Below are positions 1 to 9,845 of a DNA stretch of 64,000 nt, piece by piece. The DNA lies in NCBI GenBank assembly GCA_019752635.1, contig JAIELX010000083.1, positions 36,835-100,834 on the forward strand, given 5' to 3'. The notes under the pieces were generated by a model that was given only the letters and a program-made list of their open reading frames with translations, was not told the DNA's origin and did not search any database. The position numbers were made by a program, and so were the translations under genes. Origin of the DNA: Candidatus Obscuribacterales bacterium. Lineage in GTDB: Bacteria > Cyanobacteriota > Vampirovibrionia > Obscuribacterales > Obscuribacteraceae. Every line of letters starts with the position of its first letter. Positions within the stretch are counted from its first letter, which is position 1.

Positions 1-3000
1 CGTTTTGCTTGGGCAACATCTGTATGGTCCTCATTCTCCGCAATATAGAGTACGTGATTGACGGGAGCATCCTTGCTCAGCGTCGAGATCGCATCGCTAA
101 CCGCACCAAGGTTCGTAAGATCAAGAACCGTGACACTCTTATCCGACGGCTTGGTCCCCGCAGCTTCGTCTAAAATAGTTACGACTTGGACGCCGGCAGA
201 GGTAAATTTCGTGGTGATGGACTCAAGTTGTTCGTTTGAACGCGAAACGATCAAGCACCGCCCGGAGTTGATACGCTCGGTCAGCCAGGGCAGGGGGTGC
301 AGTTTCGCAATCCCCCGAGCAACATAGCTGGTGCGTTTCTGAGTTGAAGTCTCAGGGACTTTTACCGCGGGCGTGGACCCGGACGAACTCGAATTCTCCG
401 GATCTGGTGTGTTTTTCACCAAATCGGTTCTGATCCAGTCCATTATGCCCTGAAGAGTTTTCGTGGCAGCTAATTTTTCAATCCCGGATTCCAATGATTG
501 CTGGCGGGCGTCCGGCAAGAGCTTTCTGAAGTTATTCAGGATCTCAACTCTCTTAATTGAATCGATACCAAGATCCGCTTCCAGGTCTAATGCGGGATCG
601 AGCATCTCTGAAGGATAACCGGTTCTTTCGCTGACGATGTTTATGAGAGAGTTGATCAAGAATTCGGGATCTAACGCAGGTTCAGCCACCGGGCCGGTGG
701 CTGTTGTCGCGATCTGTTGATGCAATTCTCTAGTCGACAAGGATTCCCTATGGCTGCCATTGCCGTTGCCGTTGCCATTTCCTGTGTAACCAGGTGGAGT
801 GACTAATGATCGAGCAGGTGCGGGAACCGCCTGTGGACGGTTCTGCGCCGGCTGGAGTCCTGTGCTCAATGTCGGTTGCTCCGGGGCAGGAGAGAGGTCA
901 GGCGAAGCTATTCGAGGTACTTGCGATTGCATTACTCGGGCAGGCGCGACGGAGTTAGCTTCGTTCGCACCAAGATACGCCATCATCACGCGCTCTTGTG
1001 TTTGCAAAAAGTTGTTTGTCATTTCCAACAAACTGCTCTGAAACTCAATCATCATTCTGTCTCGACCGGTCGCAGCCGAGGTAGCTCGTGCGTCTGCCGG
1101 CGGTCTCGTGACGGGAGTTTTTGCCGGACGGTTCGTTACGGTCGGAGCCGGAGGATTAGTGTTCCGGGTTCCACCGGCAGAGGGAGTTGAAGCCGCAGGC
1201 AGAGTGGAAACCGGCGCGGTCTGCAAACCGGAATCGGAATTTGTACTTGTGGATGCGGTCTGCGCCGGTCTTACTTGCGGTAGGGCACTGTTGTCTGCGG
1301 ACCTCTCGCTCGTCGGCAGGACATCCATATGCTTGCGCGCGGAAACTTCCTGATCCGTCGGAAATCGAACCGGTCCCGGATGAACGTGACCGGTCTCCGG
1401 ATCGAATCGTCGAATTTGAGCGCTGTTCACCATAAAGTGTAATCGCTTTTTATGTAGGGCACCACCTGTGGTGTCCTGATTGATGCTTCGTCCGTCGAAC
1501 CGGTGCGCATATAATCTTTGGAGATCAAGCTCGATCCCGGCACTCGCCAGTGTAGCCAATGTATGCAGCAGTTGGAGCACACCGTGGCGACCATGCCGGT
1601 CGATGGACACCGTGAGGTGCGGACGGTCGGTAAGAATGTCGTTAACCAGACCCGTCAAAACGGATCCGGGACCACATTCGATGAACACTTCAATTCCGTC
1701 TGAATGCATTCTCTCGATCTCGTCCTGGAACCGCACCGGTTCGACAAGATGCCTTGCTAGCAATGCTGCGAATTCTTCAGTGTCTTCAGGATAGGTCTCA
1801 GTTGTCGTGTTTGAATAGACAGGAGTTTTGGCAGCACCGAAGTCCACTAGTGTGAGTTCTGCAAACAAGTCGGCCTTGACGGGTTCCATCAATGGAGAAT
1901 GGAATGCGGCAGAGACAGCTATGGGTCTTGCTTTAAGTCCATGCTGCGCCAAGCGGGTGATGGCATTTTTTACCGCTTTCGCTTCTCCCGAAATTATGCA
2001 TTGAGAAGGAGAATTGATGTTTGCCAAAGTTATACCCGGCATCTCGTGCATCAATTTCTGAAGCTGGTCAGCGCTAGCGGCAACCGCAGCCATCGTGCCG
2101 GAGCAATCTTGATTCGCTCTGGACAGAATCGACCCGCGCCGTTCAGCAATTCTGAGAACGTCACGCTCGCTCAGACTACCGGAAGCCGCAAGCGCTATGT
2201 ATTCACCGAATGAATGACCGGCAAGGGCGTCAGGCTTTATGCCAAAACTTGACAGCAATCGCCACGAAGCGAGCCCGGCGGCTGCAACGGCAGGCTGCGC
2301 AATGCTTGTCTCAGTCAAGTCATGCTGCTGTTCCGCTCGTTTTTCGTCCGTGAATCCGGACGGTGGAAAAACGTAATCGCTTAATCGACGAGTCAGGCGA
2401 TCGCTGAGGTTGTGGTCGGCCTTTTCGAACGTCTCTCGGACGTCCTTAAATACCAGCGACAGATCGCGAAGCATGTTAATTTGCTGCGAACCTTGTCCCG
2501 GGAAGAGAAAAGCAACTTTCGGTCGGCTCTCTCTTTCGGTGGCGCTAAAATAGACACCGCGCGGATCCTTCATCGAGTCCTTGCCGGAATCTGCCACTAC
2601 TGCCCTGACCTGCTCCAGTTTTGCCTGGAGATCGGCCAGGCTGGTGGCGACAATTGAAACGACAATTTGTCCCTTCTGCGATGACGCCTGGTTCTTAATG
2701 AAGGTGCGATACGCCAGTTCGGCTAACGACACTCGATTAGCGTCGGCAACCGGTCCGTGCGGACGAGTGTTTGTTTTCTGCGCGGACACTGCTGCGGTGG
2801 ACAGTGCGGCTACATACTTTAGAAGTATCTCTCGTGACGGCGCGCGCAGCACAAAGAGTTCGCAAGGAAACTGCATAAACGCAGACTCCTGACGTCGCAA
2901 AGGCACACCGGTGTATTCCTCGAGCACTGCGTGGAAATTGGTGCCACCGAATCCGAAGGCGCTAATCCCGGCGCGTCGTGGAGAATTCGAAGCTACCGAG

Positions 3001-6000
3001 TGTACCCACGGACGAGGCTCCGTGTTGATGTAAAAAGGGCTTGAATCAAATTTACAGGACGGGTTGGGCGTTTCAACGCCGAGTGTCGGCGGCAGAACCT
3101 TGTGATACAAGGACTTCGCTACCTTGATCATAGATGCGAGACCGGCACTACATTTAGTGTGCCCAATCATTGTCTTTACCGAACCAATCGCGCAAGATCG
3201 ATTTTGAGCGCCAGCAGCACCGAATACGGTGGTAAGGGCCTCAACTTCCGCTTTGTCGCCGGCGACTGTACCTGTGCCGTGGGCCTCAACCAACTCGACA
3301 GAGTCGGGTGACACTCCGGCATCGCTATATGCACGTTTTAACGCAAGCATCTGACCACCCGGTCGCGGCGCGGTCAGACTGAGGTCTCGTCCGTCGCTGG
3401 AACCTCCTACCCCCTTGATGACGGCATAGATTCTGTCGCCATCGCGCTCAGCATCGCTCAGGCGCTTCAGCATCAACACTGCAAGTCCTTCACTTATAAC
3501 GATGCCGTCAGCGCTAGCATCAAAAGTTCTGCATCTGCCACGCGGCGATAGCGCGTGGGTTTTGCTGAAGCTCAGGTAGTCACCGGGCTGGTTGTGCGTA
3601 TCCGTCGAAGCCAGCAAGACGTAATCACTGGTGCCGGCGCGCAATTCGCGTACAGCAGAGTGCAGAGCAGCTAGAGACGAGCCACATGCAGCGTCGACGC
3701 AATAATTGACTCCGCCCAAGTCGAAGCGATTCGCAACGCGGCCGGCGACCACATTGCCCAGGTAGCCGGGGAATGAGTCCTCCGTCCACTCCGGTAACCG
3801 CTGCTCAATAACCCGGCGATAATCGGCGGGCATGTCGGCTAATGTCCAATCCAACATCGAACGCAACGAATAGAATGCCGTGATCGGACCATGGCCGGCG
3901 TTAGCCAGAATAACGGAGGTTCGCTCTCGATCGAATGCGCGCACGTCATAACCGGCATCGGCAATGGCTCCTCTGGTCACTTCCAGAATCATGAGCTGCA
4001 TCGGATCGATTGAAGCGAGACTAGACGGTGGAATACCATACAGTGACGGGTCAAACGGAATGTCTTGCAGGAAGCCGCCCCACTTAGATGCGATCTTGTC
4101 TCGGGCAAATGGATTTTTGTCGTAGAGCTTGTTCACATCCCACTGATAGGCCGGGACTTCCTCAATGGTATCTACTTTATTAAGGATGTTCTCCCAGAAG
4201 CTTTCAAGGTCGTTGGCCTTTGGAAACATGCAGGACATACCGACAATCGCGATTGCCTCGCCGCCGCTGTCTCCGACGACCACCTGCGGAGCTTCCTTCA
4301 CCGTAAACTTCTCGAGCAGGCTGCTGCTACCACTGCAAACGGTCTGGTGCAGTGCACCAATAGTAGTGCGTTTGTCATGCATTGCAGCGACTTGCCCTAT
4401 CATGTACATGCCATCGTTCCACTGCTTCTCTTCAGGGACTGGAACCAGACCTGAGCCGGACTCAGCACGTGCTACGCCCTTACTAGCAGTTCGCAATCGG
4501 CCGAGGTTCATGAGTTCGAGTTCTTGCCGAACTTCGTTCTTGCCCCGACCTTCTTCCTCCAACTTGCGACGAGTTTCGTCGAAAGTATTCTTGTAAGGTG
4601 ATTCAAGGCAGCGAATCGCGTGTCCCGGACCGGTCTCTAAAAGCACTGTTTCAGTGCATTTCAGCGCCGCATCTTGGAAAGTGTTGCAGATTGCTCCTGT
4701 TGACACGGCTTCTTCGGTAAAGAGGTAGGCTGTTCCCATCAGCAAGCCCAACTTGACACCAAGCTTTGCCAGCGGCGCGGCCAACGCCGCAGTCATCGCC
4801 GCGGAGAGATCGTCGTGAATGCCTCCGGCGAACACTATCTCAAAACTGGCAGCATCGTTTGTCTTCTTTACCGCGTTAACAACAACGTCGATCATCTGTT
4901 CCCAGAGCACGAAGCTGGAGCGAGGACCAACGTGTCCGCCGCATTCACGTCCTTCAAAGATGAAGCGACGGCTGCCCGATTCGATGAAAGACTCAAGCAG
5001 AAGTGGAGACGGTACATGCAAATATGTACGAATGCCGCATTTCTCCAGCTCGGCAGCTTGGTCCGGTCTGCCTCCTGCAATCAAAGCAAACGGAGGGCGG
5101 ATTTTTTCTATTACAGCAGTTTGCTCCTGGCGAAGTTGGTGCGGAACGAAACCTAGCATTCCTACGCCCCAGCTCTTGCCGGCAAGTTTTTCGGCAGTGC
5201 TCCTCATTAAGGCTTCTACTTCGCTGCCCCTCATCAGAGCGAGCGCCAGAAAGGGCAATCCTCCATTGGACGCCACAGCGTCTGCAAATTCCGACGTATC
5301 ACTTACTCGGGTCATGGCGCCTTGCAGCAACGGGTAGCGGGTATTGTTTGATACCGCAAGGGGTGCACCCTCCGCAAAGGGTTTAAGTTCTCCTGCTAAC
5401 CGGCAGGACTCTTCTACGGAATTTCGAATGGCACTTATCACGGCTGCAACAGACGCATATTGGCGCGCGAATGTCGATGCAAAAGCACTATCTTGACCAA
5501 GGGGAAGCACGGGCATTGCAGCGCCGGTTTCTTGCCAGGTTGATTTGATTGCGTCGCCGATGGTCTTAAATACTTGGTTTGTTTCGCCTGGCATTACTGA
5601 CGTCGAATTAGCCACCATCTGTTCGACTCGTTGTTGCAGCGCAATGGCGTATGCTGAGCCTGTCTTGAGTCGCACTCGATATTGTTCTCGGTTACCGCAT
5701 GGTAGACACACCGTTTCGGTACCGTCCATGCGACCAAACAGATCGCGATCCACCGGACCCAAGGGGGACTCGCGCGTGAGCCACAGCTGAGAGTCGAGAA
5801 CTACGCCTCTTGCTCCGCCGGCGTATGCCGCCGCAGCTGAATGCAGACCGACACCGCCTTGAAGCCATAGGGGGCAACCAATCAGATGGCTGCAGCGCTG
5901 CAGCAAGATAGCGCCGGTTTCTTCTCCCACTCTACCGGCAGAGTCGTTGCCCTTCACTATGACCGAGTCTGCTCCGGCGCTCTCTGCTAGTTGCGCTTCG

Positions 6001-6413
6001 GCCACGGAGACTACTTCGCAAAAAACATCCAAATTGTGCAGATGCAGAAAAGAGACAGCACGGGTTAACTCTTCGCGAGTAAAAGAAGTCGTACCTGCGC
6101 AAAGAACCACGATGTTTCGTCGCTTGGGACCCCTGCCGAGTTGCTCGATTGAATCAGAGAAGGTCTCAATCTGTTGGATACCGCATCTGATACCAACTCT
6201 ACCTCCACCGGCTCGTGAAAGAATATTGGCGATGCCAGCTGCGGCAGCCACTTTCTCCAAGAATTCGACATCGAAAATCCCTATGCCGCCAGCTCGAGAT
6301 GCAGCGATAGCGATGGACGGATTCTCCACCGTATCGATCCCGATAAACGGATGGAGCGCCATAATTCCGAAATCAGCGATCTCCACGAGTTTTCTATCCC
6401 CCTTTAACATCAT
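1..6413 (-). CDS. Type I polyketide/PUFA-synthase-like megasynthase (NMO-NMO-KS-AT-ACP-KR), 3' end outside the window
   Basis: One reading frame stays open from 6413 to the left edge (about 2137 codons seen), so the C-terminus is missing. Two nitronate-monooxygenase/PfaD-like domains come first (about residues 10-280 and 330-590). A ketosynthase follows, with active Cys910 in DAACGSS and His1045 (EAHGTGT) and His1085 (IGHTK). The acyltransferase has Ser1401 in GHSFGE. Next is a Thr/Pro/Ala-rich linker ending in alternating Gly-Asn, then one ACP with phosphopantetheine Ser1952 in DLGIDSIKRVEIL, the signature of PUFA-synthase ACPs, and the start of a ketoreductase region. The second NMO domain keeps the GGH motif (His494); the first has Arg161 there. 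Family knowledge suggests a secondary fatty acid or polyketide product; which one is not visible. The start is ATG-ATG at 6413, but GTG at 6386 has a better ribosome site (AGGGGGAT, 10 nt upstream). Confidence 0.93.
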   Translation of the reverse strand, partial: MMLKGDRKLVEIADFGIMALHPFIGIDTVENPSIAIAASRAGGIGIFDVEFLEKVAAAAGIANILSRAGGGRVGIRCGIQQIETFSDSIEQLGRGPKRRNIVVLCAGTTSFTREELTRAVSFLHLHNLDVFCEVVSVAEAQLAESAGADSVIVKGNDSAGRVGEETGAILLQRCSHLIGCPLWLQGGVGLHSAAAAYAGGARGVVLDSQLWLTRESPLGPVDRDLFGRMDGTETVCLPCGNREQYRVRLKTGSAYAIALQQRVEQMVANSTSVMPGETNQVFKTIGDAIKSTWQETGAAMPVLPLGQDSAFASTFARQYASVAAVISAIRNSVEESCRLAGELKPFAEGAPLAVSNNTRYPLLQGAMTRVSDTSEFADAVASNGGLPFLALALMRGSEVEALMRSTAEKLAGKSWGVGMLGFVPHQLRQEQTAVIEKIRPPFALIAGGRPDQAAELEKCGIRTYLHVPSPLLLESFIESGSRRFIFEGRECGGHVGPRSSFVLWEQMIDVVVNAVKKTNDAASFEIVFAGGIHDDLSAAMTAALAAPLAKLGVKLGLLMGTAYLFTEEAVSTGAICNTFQDAALKCTETVLLETGPGHAIRCLESPYKNTFDETRRKLEEEGRGKNEVRQELELMNLGRLRTASKGVARAESGSGLVPVPEEKQWNDGMYMIGQVAAMHDKRTTIGALHQTVCSGSSSLLEKFTVKEAPQVVVGDSGGEAIAIVGMSCMFPKANDLESFWENILNKVDTIEEVPAYQWDVNKLYDKNPFARDKIASKWGGFLQDIPFDPSLYGIPPSSLASIDPMQLMILEVTRGAIADAGYDVRAFDRERTSVILANAGHGPITAFYSLRSMLDWTLADMPADYRRVIEQRLPEWTEDSFPGYLGNVVAGRVANRFDLGGVNYCVDAACGSSLAALHSAVRELRAGTSDYVLLASTDTHNQPGDYLSFSKTHALSPRGRCRTFDASADGIVISEGLAVLMLKRLSDAERDGDRIYAVIKGVGGSSDGRDLSLTAPRPGGQMLALKRAYSDAGVSPDSVELVEAHGTGTVAGDKAEVEALTTVFGAAGAQNRSCAIGSVKTMIGHTKCSAGLASMIKVAKSLYHKVLPPTLGVETPNPSCKFDSSPFYINTEPRPWVHSVASNSPRRAGISAFGFGGTNFHAVLEEYTGVPLRRQESAFMQFPCELFVLRAPSREILLKYVAALSTAAVSAQKTNTRPHGPVADANRVSLAELAYRTFIKNQASSQKGQIVVSIVATSLADLQAKLEQVRAVVADSGKDSMKDPRGVYFSATERESRPKVAFLFPGQGSQQINMLRDLSLVFKDVRETFEKADHNLSDRLTRRLSDYVFPPSGFTDEKRAEQQHDLTETSIAQPAVAAAGLASWRLLSSFGIKPDALAGHSFGEYIALAASGSLSERDVLRIAERRGSILSRANQDCSGTMAAVAASADQLQKLMHEMPGITLANINSPSQCIISGEAKAVKNAITRLAQHGLKARPIAVSAAFHSPLMEPVKADLFAELTLVDFGAAKTPVYSNTTTETYPEDTEEFAALLARHLVEPVRFQDEIERMHSDGIEVFIECGPGSVLTGLVNDILTDRPHLTVSIDRHGRHGVLQLLHTLATLASAGIELDLQRLYAHRFDGRSINQDTTGGALHKKRLHFMVNSAQIRRFDPETGHVHPGPVRFPTDQEVSARKHMDVLPTSERSADNSALPQVRPAQTASTSTNSDSGLQTAPVSTLPAASTPSAGGTRNTNPPAPTVTNRPAKTPVTRPPADARATSAATGRDRMMIEFQSSLLEMTNNFLQTQERVMMAYLGANEANSVAPARVMQSQVPRIASPDLSPAPEQPTLSTGLQPAQNRPQAVPAPARSLVTPPGYTGNGNGNGNGSHRESLSTRELHQQIATTATGPVAEPALDPEFLINSLINIVSERTGYPSEMLDPALDLEADLGIDSIKRVEILNNFRKLLPDARQQSLESGIEKLAATKTLQGIMDWIRTDLVKNTPDPENSSSSGSTPAVKVPETSTQKRTSYVARGIAKLHPLPWLTERINSGRCLIVSRSNEQLESITTKFTSAGVQVVTILDEAAGTKPSDKSVTVLDLTNLGAVSDAISTLSKDAPVNHVLYIAENEDHTDVAQAK

Positions 6414-6503
6414 CTTCGCGGCCGAGTTTTACGACCGAGTCTGGCTCGGCACCAATCATTGAGCTGCGGACTCAACGAATCAGGGCTGCCTTAGTTTGTC
6501 GCT

Positions 6504-6509
6504 ATTATA
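6504..6509 (-). promoter_or_regulatory. Possible -10 box of the megasynthase promoter
   Basis: On the reverse strand this reads TATAAT inside an AT-rich stretch about 90 bp before the megasynthase start. No good -35 hexamer sits 16-18 bp upstream, so this is a weak call based on the -10 alone. It lies in the 178-bp gap between the glycosyltransferase stop and the synthase start, which would let the synthase be transcribed separately. Confidence 0.35.
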
Positions 6510-6591
6510 TAAGTGAAAAATCCTCAAACCCTTTGAAGACTCTCACTATTGAAGGTGCTTTACAGTTGCCAATAAATCCCGGATGACATCT

Positions 6592-7797
6592 TTAAACAAC
6601 CACGGTTTCAGTCGGGCTCTTTAATTCGTAGGTGACGCCACGCCACTGGATGCGGTTAGTTACAGTGGAATAAAGTGTCATCCACGGCAAAGCTAAGTGC
6701 GCCAAGGGAATGGCCATGCAGAATTTCCAGAACGAACCGGCAATGTCCTGGCGACGATCACTTAAGACGCGTTCCCACAAGGTCTGTCCCTTCAAAAGGA
6801 AATAAAATTCAACCGGAAAAACAGTGCATCCAGCGATCAAAGACTGAATATGAATGTTTTCTCCCGTGACAATAAAGCCCGCAGCTGAAACACACATGGA
6901 AACAAGCCAGAAAGCCATGATCCAGGCGCGCACGATGGCGCGGCGCCACAATGCGGGATAGTAAACCTTAGTTAAGATCAACTGGCGGTTCATCCATTCG
7001 ACTACCTCGGCCCAATCGCCGTCACCATGAGTGGCGACAAGACATTGCGGCACAAAGCGCACCTGCAGCCCCACTTCCTTTACTGCCGTGGTCAACGACA
7101 GATCGTCATCGGCAGCGCGGTCCCAGTGATCGACCACTTTTGCCTGATCAAAAACTTCGCGCTTCACGGCCATGGCTCCGCCCCATGCAAATGCATGCGA
7201 CGGACTGGCCAGCTCCCAGGCTGACATGCGATTCCACAATGAACGCAGCATGCAAGCCGCGCCTCCTCTATCGGGTATGTAGAATCGATATCCAGTTGTT
7301 ACACCAACTCCCGTTTCATCCAAGCGACCAACCAGATAACGCAAGAAGTCGGAACGTGCAATTACATCGGAATCCACGAAGGCAATGGCTTCTGTAGAGG
7401 GTGACAAATGCCGCAACGCTTCTAGCTGATTGTTGATCTTCTGTGCACGAATAGGATTGATTCCGGCAACTACCACTCGAGTAGGCACCGTTGTTCGGGT
7501 AGTCGAGATGTCCTTCAGGATGGGGTACGCCGGATCGCTTTCCGATGCCACAGCGAATATAACTTCGAATGCCGGAGTACCGTCAATGCAATAGTCCTGT
7601 TCGAGCAACTTGCGGACGTTGTCGGCGAAGCCGTGATCCACTCCCTTGCATGGCAAAATCACGCTCAAACGAGGCATGTACGCAGGTGGTGCCTTGTCCA
7701 TTTCGCGCCGGACATAGCCGAACATTCTGTTGAATGATACTGATTGCGCAATGCAAACCGCAACCGTGATCAACACCAACGCTACTACAATAAGCAT
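6592..7797 (-). CDS. Family 2/21 glycosyltransferase, ceramide glucosyltransferase/HpnI-like
   Basis: This 401-residue membrane glycosyltransferase probably moves a sugar from a nucleotide sugar to a lipid acceptor on the inner membrane. An N-terminal membrane segment (residues 1-20) is followed by the GT-A core: LSVILPCKG, the metal-binding FVDSDV, the WGGAMAVKR stretch, the catalytic ADDDLSL, and MNRQLILTKVYYP in the place of the Q/RxxRW signature. Three hydrophobic segments follow (about 290-380). This order is typical of ceramide glucosyltransferases and of the hopanoid enzyme HpnI. The gene is 178 bp upstream of the megasynthase on the same strand, so it may glycosylate a lipid made by that synthase; this is inference. 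The acceptor cannot be read from the sequence. Confidence 0.85.
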   Translation of the reverse strand: MLIVVALVLITVAVCIAQSVSFNRMFGYVRREMDKAPPAYMPRLSVILPCKGVDHGFADNVRKLLEQDYCIDGTPAFEVIFAVASESDPAYPILKDISTTRTTVPTRVVVAGINPIRAQKINNQLEALRHLSPSTEAIAFVDSDVIARSDFLRYLVGRLDETGVGVTTGYRFYIPDRGGAACMLRSLWNRMSAWELASPSHAFAWGGAMAVKREVFDQAKVVDHWDRAADDDLSLTTAVKEVGLQVRFVPQCLVATHGDGDWAEVVEWMNRQLILTKVYYPALWRRAIVRAWIMAFWLVSMCVSAAGFIVTGENIHIQSLIAGCTVFPVEFYFLLKGQTLWERVLSDRRQDIAGSFWKFCMAIPLAHLALPWMTLYSTVTNRIQWRGVTYELKSPTETVVV

Positions 7798-7867
7798 TTA
7801 TGAGCTCGCCGCTCCCGAACAACTTTACCGGCTCGGCTCGTGCCGTGCTTCCAAAGCGGTCTAAGAG

Positions 7868-7873
7868 TATAAT
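7868..7873 (+). promoter_or_regulatory. Possible -10 box for the GH3 gene
   Basis: A perfect TATAAT lies in the 175-bp divergent region between the glycosyltransferase and the GH3-type gene, pointing to the latter. The -35 region at about 7845-7850 (GTGCTT) is poor. Supported by the -10 and position only. Confidence 0.35.
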
Positions 7874-8011
7874 GCGGGCGGCTCTCTGTCCAGCGTGGCG
7901 CTCAACCCTAGAACAGGTTAAGCGAACATAATTTCAGCCCGCAATCATGGTCCCACGCTGCAAATCGCAAAAATGCGCGCATGTCTGTCGAAGGAAGAAC
8001 GGCTTCTAGTC

Positions 8012-9691
8012 ATGATCCGCCAGTTGATCTACAAGATATTCAGTATCCTTGGAACCTCCGAAATCAAGGCCCTGGATGCTGATTGCGCCGATCCACGAAC
8101 GGCGCAGGAGCGAAAGCTTAAGGAGATTCTATCTCGAAACGCCGATACGACTTACGGTCGAGAACACTCTTTCGCCACCATTACCGACGCGAAGGAATTT
8201 CGGCAAAAAGTGCCGATAAATCAGTACGAGGATCTGCAACCGTACATTGAGAGAATGCTCAATGGAGAACGCAATGTTCTCACGGCGCAAGAGCCTTTCA
8301 TGTACGCCACCACCAGTGGTACAACCGGTTCGCAGAAATTCATTCCGGTCAATGAAGGCTACATAAAGGAATTTCGCCATGCTTCAGTAGCCTCGGGTTT
8401 TCATACCTTGAAGCATTATCCCAAGATTGCGGAGGGGGTTACTCTTACAGTGTTTTCTCCTGCCGAGGAAGGGCGCACTGCCGGAGGCATTCCTTACGGA
8501 GCAATTTCCGGTGGACTCTACTTGAGGGAGCCGGGGCTGGTGAAGAAATTCATCGCGCCGATTCCGTACTCCGTGTATTTGATACGCGACTACGAGAGTA
8601 AATACTACACACTATTGCGGGTTGCTCTCATGCTGCCCGTCACCTGCATATATACACTAAACCCCAGCACGATTGCGCTCCTGCTCAAAAGGCTGGACAA
8701 GTACGGACCGCAGCTAGTTGAGGATATTGCAAGGGGAACGGTTTCGACACCGGTGCCACTTTCACACGACACACTCAAATCAATTGAACCCTTCACAAAA
8801 CCTGATAGCAATCGCGCAGAGCAATTGCGCGCATTACTGGCGGCGAGCAAGTTTCAGCCGAAACACATCTGGAGTAACCTGCAAGTCGTTTGTTGTTGGA
8901 CAAAGGCCGCCGCCGCGTTCTACTTGTCGGATTTTTCGGAGTATTTCGGCAACACTCCGGTCTGCGACATCAGTTACGGTGCCAGCGAGGGACGAGGCAC
9001 AATCTCGCTAGGAGACGGTCGGCAATTGCTTTCCCTGCGCTCCCACTTCTTTGAGTTTGTGCCCGAGGATCAGATCGATGATGAGTCACCCGAAATTTTT
9101 CTGGCGGATCAATTGGAGCAGGGCAAGAACTATCAAATTTTGTTCACAACCTCGGCGGGTCTCTATCGCTACAGAATCAATGACGTCGTCCAGGTGACGG
9201 GCACTTATAAAAACACGCCCTTGCTGGAGTTTCAGTACAAATCCGGTAACGTTTGTTCGTTTACCGGCGAAAAGCTGACCGAACTACACGTCACTCGTGC
9301 CATGACAGATGTTTTGGCTACCCGTGGTTGGTCTTGCCGCTACTTCACCCTGATTCCGGTCTTCAGACCGTTGCCGCACTATGAATTGCTGTTCGAACCG
9401 GACGCAGACACTTTGCTGTGCGCTGATACGGCGTTTTGTCAGCAGCTTAGCGAGGTGTTCGACAAGGCGCTGTGTGTCGCTAACTCGGAATACGCAAACA
9501 AGAGGGAATCGGGCAGGCTTTCTTGTGTCGAAGTTCTCCTGGTTGAACCAGGCGCATACGAGGCACTTCGGAAAGAGACCGCCGCTGCCGGTGCTGCCGA
9601 CGCGCAATTCAAGCCGAGTCACCTCAACCCGAAAGCTGATGTAACGGCATTTTTCAGGGCTAACTTGCGTCAAGTCGTAGACGCCCGCTAA
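8012..9691 (+). CDS. GH3 (auxin-responsive promoter) family acyl-adenylating enzyme
   Basis: The product is about 559 residues, the normal length for GH3 proteins, which belong to the ANL superfamily and activate carboxylic acids as acyl-AMP, often to join them to an amine. The phosphate-binding loop is visible as YATTSGTTGSQKFIPV (about residues 100-115). Further hallmarks are SYGASEGRG, the YRYRINDVVQV motif and FTGEKLTE near the C-terminal lid. I chose ATG 8012 because the GH3 N-terminus begins naturally there; an upstream ATG at 7973 in the same frame adds 13 residues without a clear ribosome site. Bacterial GH3 homologues are often found beside lipid or polyketide genes. Here it is divergent from the glycosyltransferase/synthase pair and may load or release their acyl product (inference). 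Confidence 0.88.
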   Translation: MIRQLIYKIFSILGTSEIKALDADCADPRTAQERKLKEILSRNADTTYGREHSFATITDAKEFRQKVPINQYEDLQPYIERMLNGERNVLTAQEPFMYATTSGTTGSQKFIPVNEGYIKEFRHASVASGFHTLKHYPKIAEGVTLTVFSPAEEGRTAGGIPYGAISGGLYLREPGLVKKFIAPIPYSVYLIRDYESKYYTLLRVALMLPVTCIYTLNPSTIALLLKRLDKYGPQLVEDIARGTVSTPVPLSHDTLKSIEPFTKPDSNRAEQLRALLAASKFQPKHIWSNLQVVCCWTKAAAAFYLSDFSEYFGNTPVCDISYGASEGRGTISLGDGRQLLSLRSHFFEFVPEDQIDDESPEIFLADQLEQGKNYQILFTTSAGLYRYRINDVVQVTGTYKNTPLLEFQYKSGNVCSFTGEKLTELHVTRAMTDVLATRGWSCRYFTLIPVFRPLPHYELLFEPDADTLLCADTAFCQQLSEVFDKALCVANSEYANKRESGRLSCVEVLLVEPGAYEALRKETAAAGAADAQFKPSHLNPKADVTAFFRANLRQVVDAR

Positions 9692-9845
9692 CGCCGGGTA
9701 GAACAGTAACATCCGGAGTTAGGTTAAATCGCCTGTTCTGTCCAGGGGGGCTTCGGACAGACACAACTCTGAAACATTCAAATGCCATTCTGAAGCCAGC
9801 AGTTACTCATGCGAAGGTCTGAACGGCATTGGGGGAAATTTCTAC

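Noticed and set aside
58..6462. Many short forward-strand frames in the first 6.4 kb
   Set aside because: They are shadows of the single reverse-strand megasynthase frame, whose domains and active-site residues are continuous.
9738..9760. CTGTCC...GGACAG hairpin after the GH3 gene
   Set aside because: Only a 6-bp stem with an 11-base loop and no T-run; too weak to call a terminator.
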